A stretch of DNA of 64,000 nt from the NCBI GenBank assembly GCA_936450465.1, contig OW388291.1, positions 82,101,436-82,165,435 of the forward strand, given 5' to 3'. The notes beneath the pieces are model-generated. The model did not search any database and was not told the DNA's origin. It saw only the letters and a list, made by a program, of their open reading frames with translations. Position 1 is the first letter of the stretch. Each line of letters begins with the position of its first letter. The position numbers and the translations under genes are program-made. Source of the stretch: Gibbula magus (lineage: Eukaryota > Mollusca > Gastropoda > Trochida > Trochidae). Below, in pieces: positions 34,559 through 46,417 of this stretch.

Positions 34559-34573
34559 GGGGGGGGGGGGGGG
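34559..34573 (+). repeat. Poly-G tract in the third hAT intron
   Basis: About 16 consecutive G, immediately intronic of the exon-4 acceptor on the minus strand (so a poly-C/pyrimidine tract there). Confidence 0.9.
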
Positions 34574-34743
34574 ATTTACATACATTAAAACAAATATTTT
34601 GAAGAACAAAAGTGTGGTCGGTCTGCCATTGTGCAATAATGAAATCAGACAGAAAAGCACTGAGATAACACAAGCATTTAGCTTTTCCATAATTTAAAGC
34701 ACATTAAAAGGTCAAACACAAATGACAAAATGTTATTACTTGG

Positions 34744-34915
34744 AACTACGGCTGTGATAAAAATGGGTCCCATAGAAATAAACAAAGGCTAATTAACAGC
34801 TAGCAATAGAATGTGTTGGTTCGCAACAGTGACGTTAAAATATGACATGGAACATAAAACCTACTAGCATAGCGTTTGTTTATTTCTATGGGACCCATTT
34901 TAATCACGTCTGTAT
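34744..34915. mobile_element. Foldback MITE nested in the hAT intron
   Basis: Arms aaatgggtcccatagaaata (34761) and tatttctatgggacccattt (34881) with further matches outward and inward, about 45 bp each. 172 bp, non-coding. Confidence 0.85.
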
Positions 34916-35424
34916 TTCCCCTTTAATATGACTTGACATGTGAGAGAACTCTTATTGAAAAACTAGAGGATGGGATCACTCAATACAATTTAATATTAAA
35001 TTATAAATGACTATTACAAAATTTAACATTAATTATTATTATTTGTTCAATATTAAAGACAACATTAAGGAGTCAACTTTCAGAATGTTAGTTAAATAGT
35101 TATCTTTAGAAATTGAACAGTCGTCTTTAAGAAGAGACTTCTTTCCTTACTCGTTGACACAAATTGGCAGAATCTTCTACCATGGTTTGGAGATTGGCAA
35201 AGGTTGTAGCTTTGTGCTCATCTGTCAGAAAGGGCATGTTCTTGAACCTGGGGTCCAAAGATGTCGCAACTTCCAGCAATTCTGTGATGTCAGTGTACCT
35301 GTAAAAAGGTTTGATTTAATAGATTTATTACTATTAGATTACTTCATGATTTGAATTTAAAAACAAGCAGTGCAACTGTACATGTAATAATGTATACAAA
35401 TTTGTATGCTAATATAATTAAGGT

Positions 35425-35560
35425 CATGTAATTAAGATAAGATAATTCTTTATTGTCCGCTAGGGAATTTGTTTTACATCCGAGTGAGCTCACATGACAA
35501 ACACATGCCATTAAATAATAAAACATAATTAAACTAAAACAATTTGACAAGTTGTGTCAA
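35425..35560 (-). repeat. Possible LINE 3' tail remnant in the second hAT intron
   Basis: Minus-strand reading ends ggacaataaagaattatctt, an AATAAA followed by ATCTT-type tail repeats, as in some LINE 3' ends. No coding part remains. Weak call. Confidence 0.35.
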
Positions 35561-37965
35561 GTTGACAGATTATTCTGAGATTAAGATATCAAAATACAAA
35601 TTAACCTTTTTATATTTTTATACTCTTTCGAATTTGGCAAGCACATAAAATTTCATCATTGATATGTACCTGTTCAGAAGGTCAGCAGATATCGCTACTT
35701 TCATGTCCTTAATGAGCCTGGGGTCCTGATCTGTCACCTTGAGACTTGTCCTCAGTTTATGAAGAAGCGGAATGATGAGGGATAGAGTTGGGCCTTCTTC
35801 TGTACAGAGAGCGAGGGTTGCAGCTTTTAGTTGCTTCATGGTCACGACCATGTATTCAGCGTTTACAATATCACTGTCACTGAGTGCAGTGATGTCCCTC
35901 TCCCTTTTTCGCAGTTCCTTGGTGCTGAGAAGTGCAGCATAAACAGCTGCCTGCTGCTCCAGATACCTTTCCACCATGTCGAAGGCAGAGTTCCACCTGG
36001 TGCAGACGTCGATCTTCAACTTGTGGGGTGGAATGCCAAGCAGCTTTTGCTTTTCTTTTAATGAAGCTGCTGCGACAGTGCTTTTGTGGAAAAATGCCAC
36101 AATGCGACGGATTTTGGCAAGCAGATTTGCGACAGCATTAACCTTAAGTCCTCTCTGGGCTGCAAGGTTGAGAGTGTGTGCGAAACACCTCACATAGGGA
36201 TCGAAGCCACCCTCCCTTGCTGCTGCAACCATATTTGCAGCATTGTCGGACACAAGGGCAGGAAGAATGGCATTCTTTTTCAGACCCCATTCTTCAACAC
36301 AAGTCATCAGAACTGTTGACAAGTTTGCTGCCGTATGGTTGTCATCCATTCTTCTGGTTTGGAGGACGAAGTTCTTCATTTTCCAGGACTTGTCAATGAA
36401 CTGCGCTGTGACCGTAACATACGATTCGGTTGCACGGCTAGTCCAACTGAAAAATATCAAGAAATATAATTATAAATATAGTCACAATTTTAGAAACAGA
36501 CATGTACTATTGTACAGTTTTTTGTACTAGTCTTCAAACTTGTTCAAACTTATTTCCAAAGGGATTTAATTGAGCTACTTTCAAAAGATCTTTCAAACAT
36601 GTCAACTGTCAAGTTAAACTGTACTGTACTACTGAGAAAATTAATTATTATTTAATATTTATTAATAATTATTAATATTTATTATTATATATCAAAGCAT
36701 AAAATAAAAATATAGTATTAAGTTATCAACATTCATTTATAGTATGTTAATTTCATAAACAACTTATTAGATTTAATAAGTTATAACATCGAGATCAAAT
36801 ATTTTTCAAAAACTTTCTTTAAGAATCAGGATTCATCATGAACTTACAAGTACTTTTAAATTAGCAAATATCACTTATCAATTGATAATTAATTGAAAAT
36901 TAATTATGTGTCTGTAGGTGAGCTAATTTCCATTATGTTGGCCAAAACAATCAATTTAAAACAGTAGGTCCATGTAATATGTATATGTAATAAAATGGCA
37001 AACTGCTGTAAATATCAATTATAAAATCATTAACAAATTATTTTGAAAAGTAAATGATTATACCCTGCATTTATTTTAGTATTTATCAAAATCAGTAACA
37101 CATTAAATAAATTAATTATATTTGTCATTATTTCAATTTATTTGACTTCATTAAGAATCACCAGAAAATTCATATTTCGATTATTGATAAAAAAAAAAAC
37201 AACTTTAGATTTTAAAATACCTTTTTAATAATTAGTTTCAAGCAATTAAACATTATCGACATAATATACAACTTACCCATCGGTTGTTATGGCCATGGCA
37301 GCAGCTTGTCGAAGTTCATTCATTACGAGAGATTTATTACTTTCGTAAAGCAGGGGCAGCATTGTTTCACTGAAGTATTGCCGACTCGGCACGTTGTACC
37401 TTGGCTCCAAAAGCGAAAGCAAACGTCGGAATTTCGGCGATTCCACCAATCTGAACGGTCGGAGATCGTCAACCAGAAATTCGAGAATGGTAGAATTTAT
37501 CTTCGATTTTGCCTGACTTGTCAGTTTTGTATTTGAGGTGGACGAAAACGCCGTTATTTTCGGCAGTGTTTTGATACAGCTGTCACTTTTCGTGCTTGTG
37601 TGTGATTGTAAAATCCCCTGTGACATGATGGAGTGGTGCCGGCGAAGATGAGTCGCCATGTTCGTTGTGTTTCCGGAGTATGCCATTTGACTCTTGCAAA
37701 CTTTGCAGATGACAGTTTTTCTATTGGAATCTTTTAGAAAGCCAAAATTGCCCCACACAGGCGACTTAAATGAGGCAGGCGCGTCCATGATTACCGGCGA
37801 TGTTTCAGCCGCCATTTTGGTTAGTCCCGCGCTTAAGCAAAGGGAGGTAACTCTTTACTCGATTCTATTTTTAGCGTACCGCGATTTCAGAAACTTCGCG
37901 ATACAAGAATCGTTACTTTGTAAATATCGATAGTATCGATGGTATCGGTGTATCGTTACACCCCT

Positions 37966-40900
37966 AATAATGATATTGCACTTTCAAATGATGTTTGTGT
38001 CTTTCATGATATTTATGTTACTCTTTAGATTAAATGAACATGGTTTTGGGGTATTGCTGCTTCTTTATAGTGCAGTCATAGATGTACCATTAAGTGCGTT
38101 AGATATAAATCAGTTTGCAAATTTAAAAAAAGAATCAAACCTTATTGAACATGCATTTATATAACTAATAATTTATTTAACAGTCTACGGTAGTACTGTC
38201 TAGGTTCCAACGACCTTGTTACGATATGGAAAAATACTGACAAAAAGACTAACTTGACACCAGTAGTTAAAAACAATCATTTCTTTATCATCCTATTATA
38301 TATTAACAAAGCCAATAAACTTAATTGCAATGGACAAAATACAATTGACTCACAGATTTAATAGTAAATATAAAGCTATAGACACCAAAGTCTGGTTTTT
38401 GTAGATATTTGTTGTAATATGATGACAGCTTGGCCTCTATATGTAGGCCAGATTACTTGAATGATCCATCTCCATCAAAACTCCTACGATGAAGCTTGAA
38501 GCTGTATATAAAAGGAGGTCTTATTCTTTGTGGTGTTTTGTGTTTCTGCACTCACGGAAGTGCAGCACTGAAGTCAACAATAGGCGCAGTTTATCACTAG
38601 ACGGACAACATATGGCTGAATAATTGGAGAGTTTGAAGGGTTGATTGTAACACCAAAACATGAGTTGTGCACTTTGTAATTTGATCTTGGACGAGAGACT
38701 CTATTCATATTTGCCTCTATTCGACCAGTAGTTAATCATGGAATTGTATGTACCAGTTATATTCATTTACATGGTTTTCTAAAGTGTTCCAAATGGTAAA
38801 AAGTGGATGGCATCCATATTTAACAGCTGGATTAAACAAAATAAACAAAGGGGAAGCAACTCCTGTGCACTTCCTGATACAGTTATCTGCTACATTTTAC
38901 ATGCCATGAGCTCTTAAGTCAAGAGTTAACATCACACCACACTAACCTTACTAAAATACATCACAAACAAACAGGAGTAGATAGAGAGCTAGAGAGTAGG
39001 AGGTCTGTATTAACAGCTAACTCTGGTTCTCCAGGGCATAATTGAAGCCTCTTTCTAAAGATGTGCATGTCCGTTAGGTTGTTTCAGCACAACTCTGTTT
39101 TAACTTCCCTCAGTGCTTGCTTTATGCATGTTGGTACATGCTCTTTGACTGGCATTCTTACCCCTTTATTGGTCAAAGTGATGCCCATTTTATTAGTCAA
39201 CGTTTACAGCCATGCCAATCTTCGGTACCCATGAATCCTAAAACAGTTCTTGGTTAGATGGACGTTTGTTATTTTGACTTTTGACACACAGTTTATCACT
39301 TTAAGTAAATATAACTGCATTAAATACTTTTAAAATTACCGAAACTTCAAAGATAAATAATGTATTCCCTAATTAAAGGATAATTTGCAAAATCTTTAGA
39401 CGACTTTAGAGACACATTCAATCTTCATATTAATATCCATAAACCTCAACAGAAGTGTACTGTAAATAGAACAAGAAATATTGTCCTGTATTCCAACCTC
39501 ATATTTAAATGTTTATGCATCTAGCCTTGATATTTCTTAAACTCATGATCAGATCGTGTATGCCTTGTTTGAGTAGCAAGTAGCAGGTATCAGGTAGCAG
39601 CTAGCAAATAGCAAGTGGCAATTGTAAAACAAATTCAAGTTTTGTTATTCATATATTCAATTTACCACAGTCAGCAAGTGTTCCTTCTTCAACAAAAACA
39701 CATACTTTATTTGGAAACCATGCACTTCTTGATATAAAGATGTTTTAAGCTTATTTAAATGTTGTGTATGCATTCAATGTATTCCTCTCTGTTCTTTGTT
39801 TTGAAACGAAGTAGGATAATTTATTCATCTATCGGTGTAACAGAATAACTAATTGAAAACTTTTCTGTTGAATGTCAACTTTCAGTGACATTATAAAATG
39901 ACGAATCGGTAGTTAATTTCAAAAGAAATTGTTGCAATTACCAGTCTTATCACAAATATCTATTACAGATCCGAAAGCGTGAAATGGAAATGAGAAACTA
40001 CACATTGATGCTGTTCTGATCTCCTGAGACCTTCAGGTTGTCTGGTCAAGGATATGGACGCTGGTATGTATCTGATAAATAACTCTTGGTCCATAGGTTT
40101 CTTTCATGTTAATTGTATTCAAACTATAACGGATAGATTTAACGCTGACTTAGATCTAGAAAGTAGACTAACATTACTTGTAATTCTTTCATAGTTAGTT
40201 GATAGAAAAGTATTAAAACAATCAGTTAGAATCAGGATCAGTATTTCTTTCAACTTCTCAAGTATTGTTTGTCACCTTTTTATTTATCATTTTCCAAAAG
40301 AGGAGGAGGAGATTGTATTGACATATCACAATAACATAAACAATTAGGTTTAATGTCCTTTTTTATCAACAAGGGTGTAACTCAATCCAATTATGTTTAT
40401 CTACTGAATAAATATCTATAAGAATAAAGAAATCTCATAGATCTACATTCCGTGAAGAAGGTTTCATTAGCAACTGCCAATTCAATTAGAAAGCTAAATA
40501 ATCTGAAATATGAAAGGAGTTAGTCTAGTGTACTGACACTCTCCTAATGAGCATATGAAGTGATATGTGTATATTTGTATATCATTAGTGTACATTACCC
40601 ACATTTTGAAAGTCTATGTTTAGATTTGTAAAGTTTTCTTTAATTCAGACGGTTTGCATATCATAATGTCATAGCTCAACTTCATTACATTTTGTAAAAT
40701 TAAAACCAATTACATGAAATAATTTATTTTTTTAATTGAAGGACACATGATTCTAAACATATAATGGGTTGTTTAGAGGCTGCTTACATGGAAACACAAA
40801 ATAGCTTAATTTGGTTTTCATTTTAATTAGGGTAAGATAATAGTATGACACTATAATGGTGTGATAAGTCAGGATGTTACAGTTCACCATGCCCCCTTAT

Positions 40901-41089
40901 CCGTATCACCAGGTGTTTTGTGTAGCCAAGGTGTTAATGACGCAGTTGAGTGATAATTGCAGAGGCGACAGTTTTTGCAGTGGTTTCTAACGCAACTTTA
41001 TGTATATTGAGCAATGGGCATGTCAGGGACACGCTATTGGGTTTAACATCTTTGAGAGGCATTTTAGAAGTTGTAGAGATGAAGAAAAC
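37966..41089. other. 3.1 kb without a recognisable gene
   Basis: AT-rich. One short degenerate repeat of a 7-bp GTAGCAA-like unit lies at about 39570-39622. No exon, tRNA or transposon end could be supported. Confidence 0.45.
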
Positions 41090-41094
41090 CAAGA

Positions 41095-41730
41095 TATATG
41101 GATAGTCAACTTCTTTATTGCAATGAATGCGACGTTTCGGTGTAGATACTAACACCGTTATCAAGCAAGTGATACATGAATATGGTAGGAGGAGAATTTA
41201 TATAGTATAGTGAGTATGTACAATTAACAAGTTGATGTACACTGGATTCCCAATTATATATTGAGGGGATAAGAAGATTAGGTTGATGTACAGGGGATTG
41301 GTTGTATAAACAGATTAACAAGCGTTTGTACCCTTGAAGAGGTTGATGTACACTGAGATGTTAATTAGTGATTAGCTTAGTGATTGCAAGAGAGTGGCCT
41401 GATGTACAAAGTAATTTTAAGAGAGTGGCCAGATGTATAATAACAGGAAAAGTTGTTGTAGATACTCTAAGAGCATGAAGCCAGATAAAGTACTAAAGAC
41501 TGTCTTTGATAAGGTGATGATAAGCCGAAGGGATGAAGTAGCCTTGGTCGCGGTTCATGGCAGGATGGAAGCGCTGGATTTTTATGGCTTCAAGGAGTTT
41601 TCTGATCTTGTAGTCTGAACGGTTGACCTCCAAGGTTGTGATGTCATTCCAGCAGATTGTGTGGTCAGGGTTGGCTTGAGTATGGTCAGATATGGCAGAT
41701 TTAGAGTCTTTCTTCAGGACTAGTATTGGG
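41095..41730 (-). mobile_element. Penelope-like retroelement, 3' remnant
   Basis: The minus strand carries the end of a GIY-YIG endonuclease domain followed by a 3' region containing caccgaaacgtcgcattcat (about 41142-41123) and an AATAAA near 41117. 'gaaacgtcg' text followed by a polyadenylation signal is characteristic of Penelope-like 3' UTRs. The 5' part (reverse transcriptase) is missing, a usual truncation. Several gttgatgtacac.gg repeats lie between. Confidence 0.68.
41493..41717 (-). pseudogene. GIY-YIG endonuclease C-terminus of a Penelope-like element
   Basis: The minus-strand frame reads KDSKSAISDHTQANPDHTICW..., then LLEAIKIQRFHPAMNRDQGY and the stop at 41495-41493. The pattern 'S.ISDH....HTI.W' followed by 'EAI.I....P.MNRD.G' is the conserved end of the GIY-YIG nuclease fused to Penelope-type reverse transcriptase; the Glu of EAI corresponds to the catalytic acid. 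About 75 codons remain and the N-terminal GIY/YIG strands are absent, so it is not functional. It could instead belong to another GIY-YIG-bearing retroelement, but the 3' UTR favours Penelope. Confidence 0.72.
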
Positions 41731-41979
41731 TTTAATTACTTGATCGTGTCAAAATGATCGTGGCTTGTGCAACGATTACGCATGCCAAATGTAAAACAAT
41801 TTCCACTTGAATGTAGTTGAGCTGAATTGTGTTGTATTGTGTTGTGTTGCTGAATAGAATGCAATCTCGGATTATAGATTTTGGCAAAACACATTGCTAT
41901 ATTAGATCCGCTTGTGGATGAACGTTAACAATGATATTCCACAGTCTGACGATAAACAAACAAAACAACACAATCTAAT

Positions 41980-42290
41980 TATGAGTGAGTCAGTGAGCTA
42001 GATTTTAACGCCGTTTTCAAGAGTATTTCACTTATATCACGGCTGCTAGTATTATGGAAGGGAGAAAGCCCACAACGCCATGTGGCTATGCATTGCGGTG
42101 AAACCTGCGAGCAACGAAGTAGCGAGCCATGAAATTCATTGTAGCATTGCACCCAAACCTGACTGGGTGTAGAACAGTTCTCTACTGCAGACAAAGTTGC
42201 CGTGCCCCTGGCGGGATTCGAACCCTTCATTTTCAATGCTATAGTTACTAACTCGACTGCTCGGTCGGATTTACCATTCATTTATTATTC
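41980..42290 (-). repeat. tRNA-headed SINE with 'ttaacgccgttttcaagag' 3' body
   Basis: Minus strand: tRNA-like head with B-box gggttcgaatccc (about 42225-42211), a body, and a conserved 3' domain (cgtgatataagtgaaatact, aaaacggcg) ending in cactgactcactcat. The same 3' domain occurs alone at 44441-44545. Related SINEs with 'gtgagtgagt..ttttacgccg' are widespread in molluscs (general knowledge). Confidence 0.75.
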
Positions 42291-43414
42291 GATATACAGG
42301 GCATTATTTGACTGGGGTTCTACAGCTATATCACATTAGTCCATTGAACTTTATCATATGATGTTATCATGCTGCGGCCATTCAAGTTGAAAGTCAACAT
42401 ATCAATATCCCCACTTAAAGAAAATCAATATACACTTACACGTTTATGACACTGATAGCGAAATTACTATACATACCAGTCACCGGATATAATTGCAGTT
42501 TCTGTAAAATGTTCAATAATCAGATCGATAAGCATATAATTACCGGCTACGCCTCAAGGTCTGAACAATATCCAACCAGTCCCACTAGGTGTATGTAGCA
42601 GAGAAGCAATCTAACTGACCTTGAAACTTTGACATTGTCTTGTTTCAGAACTGAAATAATGTTGTCTTTACATTCGATTTCTCTATTGCTGTTAAGTCAC
42701 CTTACTTGCGTGTGTTTTCACTGCATTTGTCTTTTAAAACTTAGTCACATTTCATCTGCAAATTGCCAAAACATTGCACAGGCGACGCATATGTAATAAT
42801 ATATTCTATCAGAGTTTGTTTTGTTCAAATGACAATATTAGTAACTAATCAAACTAATTTGTGATAATGTATAGTTGTATAAGCAATCTATGAATAATAA
42901 ATGGAGAATTTGTCCTTATGCTGACCAGTCGCACTGACTGACTTATTGCAATATGTGTACACATTACAATTATACATTTTGTTTACTGCAGTCTGAAAAA
43001 ATAATCTGATAAAACGGTTTTCATATAATTCTGGAAACATTACGGGCAAACACAATCTAATGCATTAATAACATGAACACACATGTATGTATTTACACAA
43101 ATATCAACAGGAATTAAGTTCTCTGTTTACATAAATGTCAATGGCAGGAGGCATTAATTCAAAGACTTTCATGAAATCAAGACCAACTTAAACATACTAA
43201 TAGATGGTGTCTATTCAGGAAGAAATCCAGCATTATAAAAATTACTTAAAGTAACAAATACATGTTTCATTGCATTCTACTATAATTTACCTTTCTAAAG
43301 AGTCAGTTTGGTTGAAGAAACATCTAAAACAGAAATCATACATATACATTGTATAATGATAGCCTGAACTATAGGAAAGTCTATGGGTAATTAGAACTCC
43401 ATTCTGTTTAGAAA

Positions 43415-43530
43415 TAGTGAACAAATGGGACAAATCCCTTGCTGGGTTCGAACCCACACCCTCAGAGATTAGACACCCGCTGTTAACACTGATAGTACCA
43501 ACAACTTACCTATTCGGCCATTGTGACCGT
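43415..43530 (-). repeat. tRNA-derived SINE head, better preserved copy
   Basis: Minus-strand A-box tggccgaataggtaag and B-box gggttcgaaccc about 75 bp apart, with a long intervening variable region as in serine or leucine tRNAs. Arms do not pair well enough for a functional tRNA. Shared with block A (2960-3070). Confidence 0.6.
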
Positions 43531-44426
43531 ACTATCGACAATTTATTCTATGTTCCTATACTATTGTCTGTTGAGAATTTTATATTCCTGTCTATGCTCA
43601 AATTCACCACAAAAAAGCATAAGCCATACAATATAGCAAATATGATGAGCAACTATTTCAACAATTATAACTAAGTTTGCACACTGGCGAAGTGAGTGTT
43701 CCAATTTTTTATATTTTTTTCCTACAGTTATCAACATACTATGTTGAAAGGGAAGCTTCGGTGAAGCAATGGGCATAAGCAGAAGATGGAAAGATTTTCT
43801 AAATAACTCTTAACATATCAAAGATTTAGTTCTGCAGCCCGCGGATCTCATGAATATCCATGTAGATTGCAGAAAGTTCAGAGAGTATTATTGCCAAAAA
43901 ATGTAACTCTAAATGCATTTATTCATCAGACATAGAATCTCAGAACATATTATCTTTGAATAATCCTTAATTAAGAATACATTTTCAAATGTTAATTCTA
44001 GATTTGTAAGATAAAAAATAGAAATTTCTGGGTTTTTCTTTAATTTCACTAGAATTGTTTGAACTTGAACATTTGAGCTTTGCATATTAAATGTTTATAC
44101 CGTTCCCAAATTGAACCAGATGGTCTTTGAATAATTCTTTATGATGTTTTTGCAGCACAATAATTCCGAAACAGGAGCATCTTCATATTAAGGAATCAAA
44201 CAATGTCTCAAATCCATGCAATTGCAGACATTTCCAACTGAATTAAGTAAATAACAGTAATAACAAACTAACAACAACTTACATTTTGGTTAAACTGGAC
44301 TGACAGTTCTATCGTGACATTTGACAAATTATGTCCTTTTTATGTCAATGTATTCATCATTAACATTATCAAATGGCCCCTTGTGAATGAACCAAGAAGA
44401 ATAAATGGACAACAAGTGAAAACAGT

Positions 44427-44559
44427 GTCTACCAAGGGAGGTGAAGTGAGTTGGGGTTTATCGCCGCTTTCAAGAGTATTTCACTTATATCACGGCTGCT
44501 AGTATTATAGTAGGTTGTGGTTATGCATTGAAACCTGCGAGCGACGTCTACCAAGGGAG
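44427..44559. mobile_element. SINE fragment insertion with 14-bp target duplication
   Basis: gtctaccaagggag is present at 44427-44440 and again at 44546-44559, bracketing about 105 bp of the SINE 3' domain (ggggtttatcgccgctttca..). Block A has a single copy of the target (caaccaagggagatg near 3979) and no insert. This is a direct filled/empty-site comparison. Confidence 0.88.
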
Positions 44560-44774
44560 ATGGAGTATTTCCTTTGAACTCCTACTAATTTATACCCATC
44601 CTTTAAGGGGAAAATATGGACAAATTTGGATACATTTGAGTCTAGGACACTATAATTGACAATCTGTTAACTAGTGGTAACTAGATGATTAGCAAATTAC
44701 TTAAAATATTATTATAGTGTACATATAAGGTCCACATTTGATGAAAATATATAGAGAATTTTTCAGTGTTTAAG

Positions 44775-45492
44775 TAATGGAGAATGCATTCGGAGCCGTG
44801 GATTCGTTAAAAATAATCAACGAGCCCCGAAGGGGCGAGTTGATTATTTTTAACGAATCCACGGCTCCGAATGCATTCTCCATCTTAATCCAGGTATGAC
44901 GTCACGAAACATACATGTATATGTGATTATCTAGCATTATAGACAATACATTTCAATTATGTAACCTAAAAATCATGATTTGCAAATTTCGGTGCCCATT
45001 CATCGGATATTGTACACGTAACTTCGATCCTTATGAAATGGATTCTTCCACGCACGTGCATGGCGCAAATCTTCCACGCAAAGCGATTTGACTGACAGCC
45101 GAACTCCTACATTGCATGTGTTTCAGCACGATCCCCACGCGTTTCACACTTTACCAGTCTTGTTTAGAATGCAGGGATCTTACTGACAAACAATCAAATG
45201 ATTACCAGCAGGCCTGGTAGTCGAATAGGTTAGGGCGCTGCGTAACAGACGAAGGGTTACATGTTCGATTCCCGGGTCAGACATTACAAACAAAATCAGA
45301 TATTTTAAGATTCTAATCAGATATACTAAGACAAAATACATCATTATTGAACAAATTACTTTGTGAGCCATTACAAAAATGTCAAAACCTGACACCCCTC
45401 CTGACTGGATTAGTCAATGACCAGTAGATTCTTAAAAATAATCCACTGTTAACACAATATAGTGACGTCATCACCATGGATTAATAAGTAAA
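44775..45492. mobile_element. Palindrome-bearing DNA element inserted in block A'
   Basis: Absent from block A, where flanking text is continuous near 4260. 44777-44883 is an almost perfect palindrome of 107 bp with a GAA loop at 44829-44831. Further inverted ends cttaatccaggtatgacgtc (44884) and gacgtcatcaccatggatta (about 45464-45483) bracket the rest. A tRNA-like segment (45215-45285) lies inside. No protein encoded. Confidence 0.7.
45207..45290 (+). repeat. tRNA-like (SINE head or tRNA pseudogene) segment
   Basis: A-box-like tggtagtcgaataggttag and B-box tgttcgattcccgggtc with normal order and spacing. Acceptor ends do not pair convincingly. Probably a tRNA-derived SINE head inside the palindromic element. 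Confidence 0.45.
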
Positions 45493-45879
45493 AATTCAGT
45501 TTTTGGATAAGGGCTACGCTTTATTGGCCTTAAATGAATGCGTGGTCGATGTCAGACTTTCAAAGTATTGAATACTTGTATAGTATGTAAAGTTAGAGTG
45601 TACATGTCATCTACTTGGTCAGTATATACTCTGTATTGAATTGTATGGGAACCATTCACCAGGCAGGTTAAGCAGCTTTTACGTTTAGATTATTGATTTA
45701 GATTATTAAAATATCAGTTAAGATAACGATAATTGTAACTATGTTTACATTCTTGGTAAATCGTTTTCATATTTGGATAACCCTTACTGTGGAGAATACT
45801 CTACACTTTAATTATCCGTTATGGAGAACGGTATACAGAAGAATTTTCTCAGCTTGAGATAATTGTTGCGACTTATTTT

Positions 45880-46300
45880 AGTTAGGTTAAGCAATATTAT
45901 CGCAATACCAATACATTGCAATACAGATTGTGCAATACAATTATTGCAATACGATTTTTCATATCGCAATATATCGCACCAACAAATTATTAGTGAACTT
46001 TATTCATATATCTTGTTTTTATGCATAGTTACTAGCTTAACTTGTTACAAAATTATGTTGGGGTGCAAGAATATGTGTTGAATTGTATAACAAATGTGCC
46101 ATCTAAGTTAACTTTTGACTAATGGTCTATTTTCCGAATTATTTGAAAGACTTTTTATTAAAAGTGTAATGTTTAAACTGCAAACAGAAGTATACAATTT
46201 AGAGTTCACTCAATATATTGCAATACGTATTGCAATACAGGTTGTATGTATTGCAATATATCGCAATATGAAAATTGGTGCAATTCGCGGCCCTATATTT
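45880..46300. repeat. GCAATAC-rich repeat pair
   Basis: Clusters of tgcaatac and atatcgcaatat at 45888-45980 and 46210-46275 flank about 230 bp of AT-rich text. This resembles a small non-autonomous hAT-like element, but terminal repeats were not resolved. Confidence 0.5.
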
Positions 46301-46417
46301 GATGACAAAATATAATGAGATGTACGTCACATGCTTGACTACAGCATAATACCCCCTATACATGATAAAGTATTTTGGTTAGGTTTGATGGACATGAAAT
46401 AAATAGTAATGTAACAT

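Larger units (their letters stand above)
34001..37815 (-). pseudogene. hAT transposase (ZBED-like), four exons, one homopolymer frameshift
   Basis: Exons, read right to left: 37815-37277, 36446-35670, 35298-35151 and 34547-34001, all with GT..AG introns and consistent phases (for example DG|W across intron 1 and NR|Y across intron 2). Exon 1 encodes an N-terminal BED zinc finger (CKVC then HLRRHH, residues 37-61) and ends at the conserved TTDGWTS with the first catalytic Asp. Exon 2 holds LVSDNAANM (second acidic site) and CTRWNS. Exon 4 ends with the hATC dimerisation region (PLMWWKEH, then ..VPATSVPSERVFST) and the stop at 34003-34001. An A7 run at 34166-34172 (T7 in the coding strand), one base longer than the frame allows, breaks the last domain; without it the CDS is 670 codons. 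It may be a sequencing or slippage error. Function: cut-and-paste transposition; domesticated ZBED genes share this domain order. Confidence 0.92.
33901..37965 (-). mobile_element. hAT transposon with BED-finger transposase
   Basis: The ends are 21-bp inverted repeats (AGGGGTGTAACGATACACC..., 33901-33921 and 37945-37965). The gene inside is read from the right end. No matching 8-bp target duplication is visible: left flank aacttaag, right flank aataatga. The left end also carries an inverted partial copy of the transposase 3' coding region, so that end may have been rearranged. A foldback MITE (34744-34915) sits in the third intron. Confidence 0.9.

Noticed and set aside
34050..34673. 207-codon minus-strand frame as an independent gene
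   Set aside because: It is exon 4 of the hAT transposase plus read-through into intron 3 on one side and the frameshifted hATC region on the other.
35831..36530. Several overlapping plus-strand frames
   Set aside because: They are shadows of hAT exon 2 on the minus strand.
43415..43530. Functional tRNA gene
   Set aside because: A- and B-boxes are present, but the acceptor and anticodon stems do not pair well and related copies are SINE-like.
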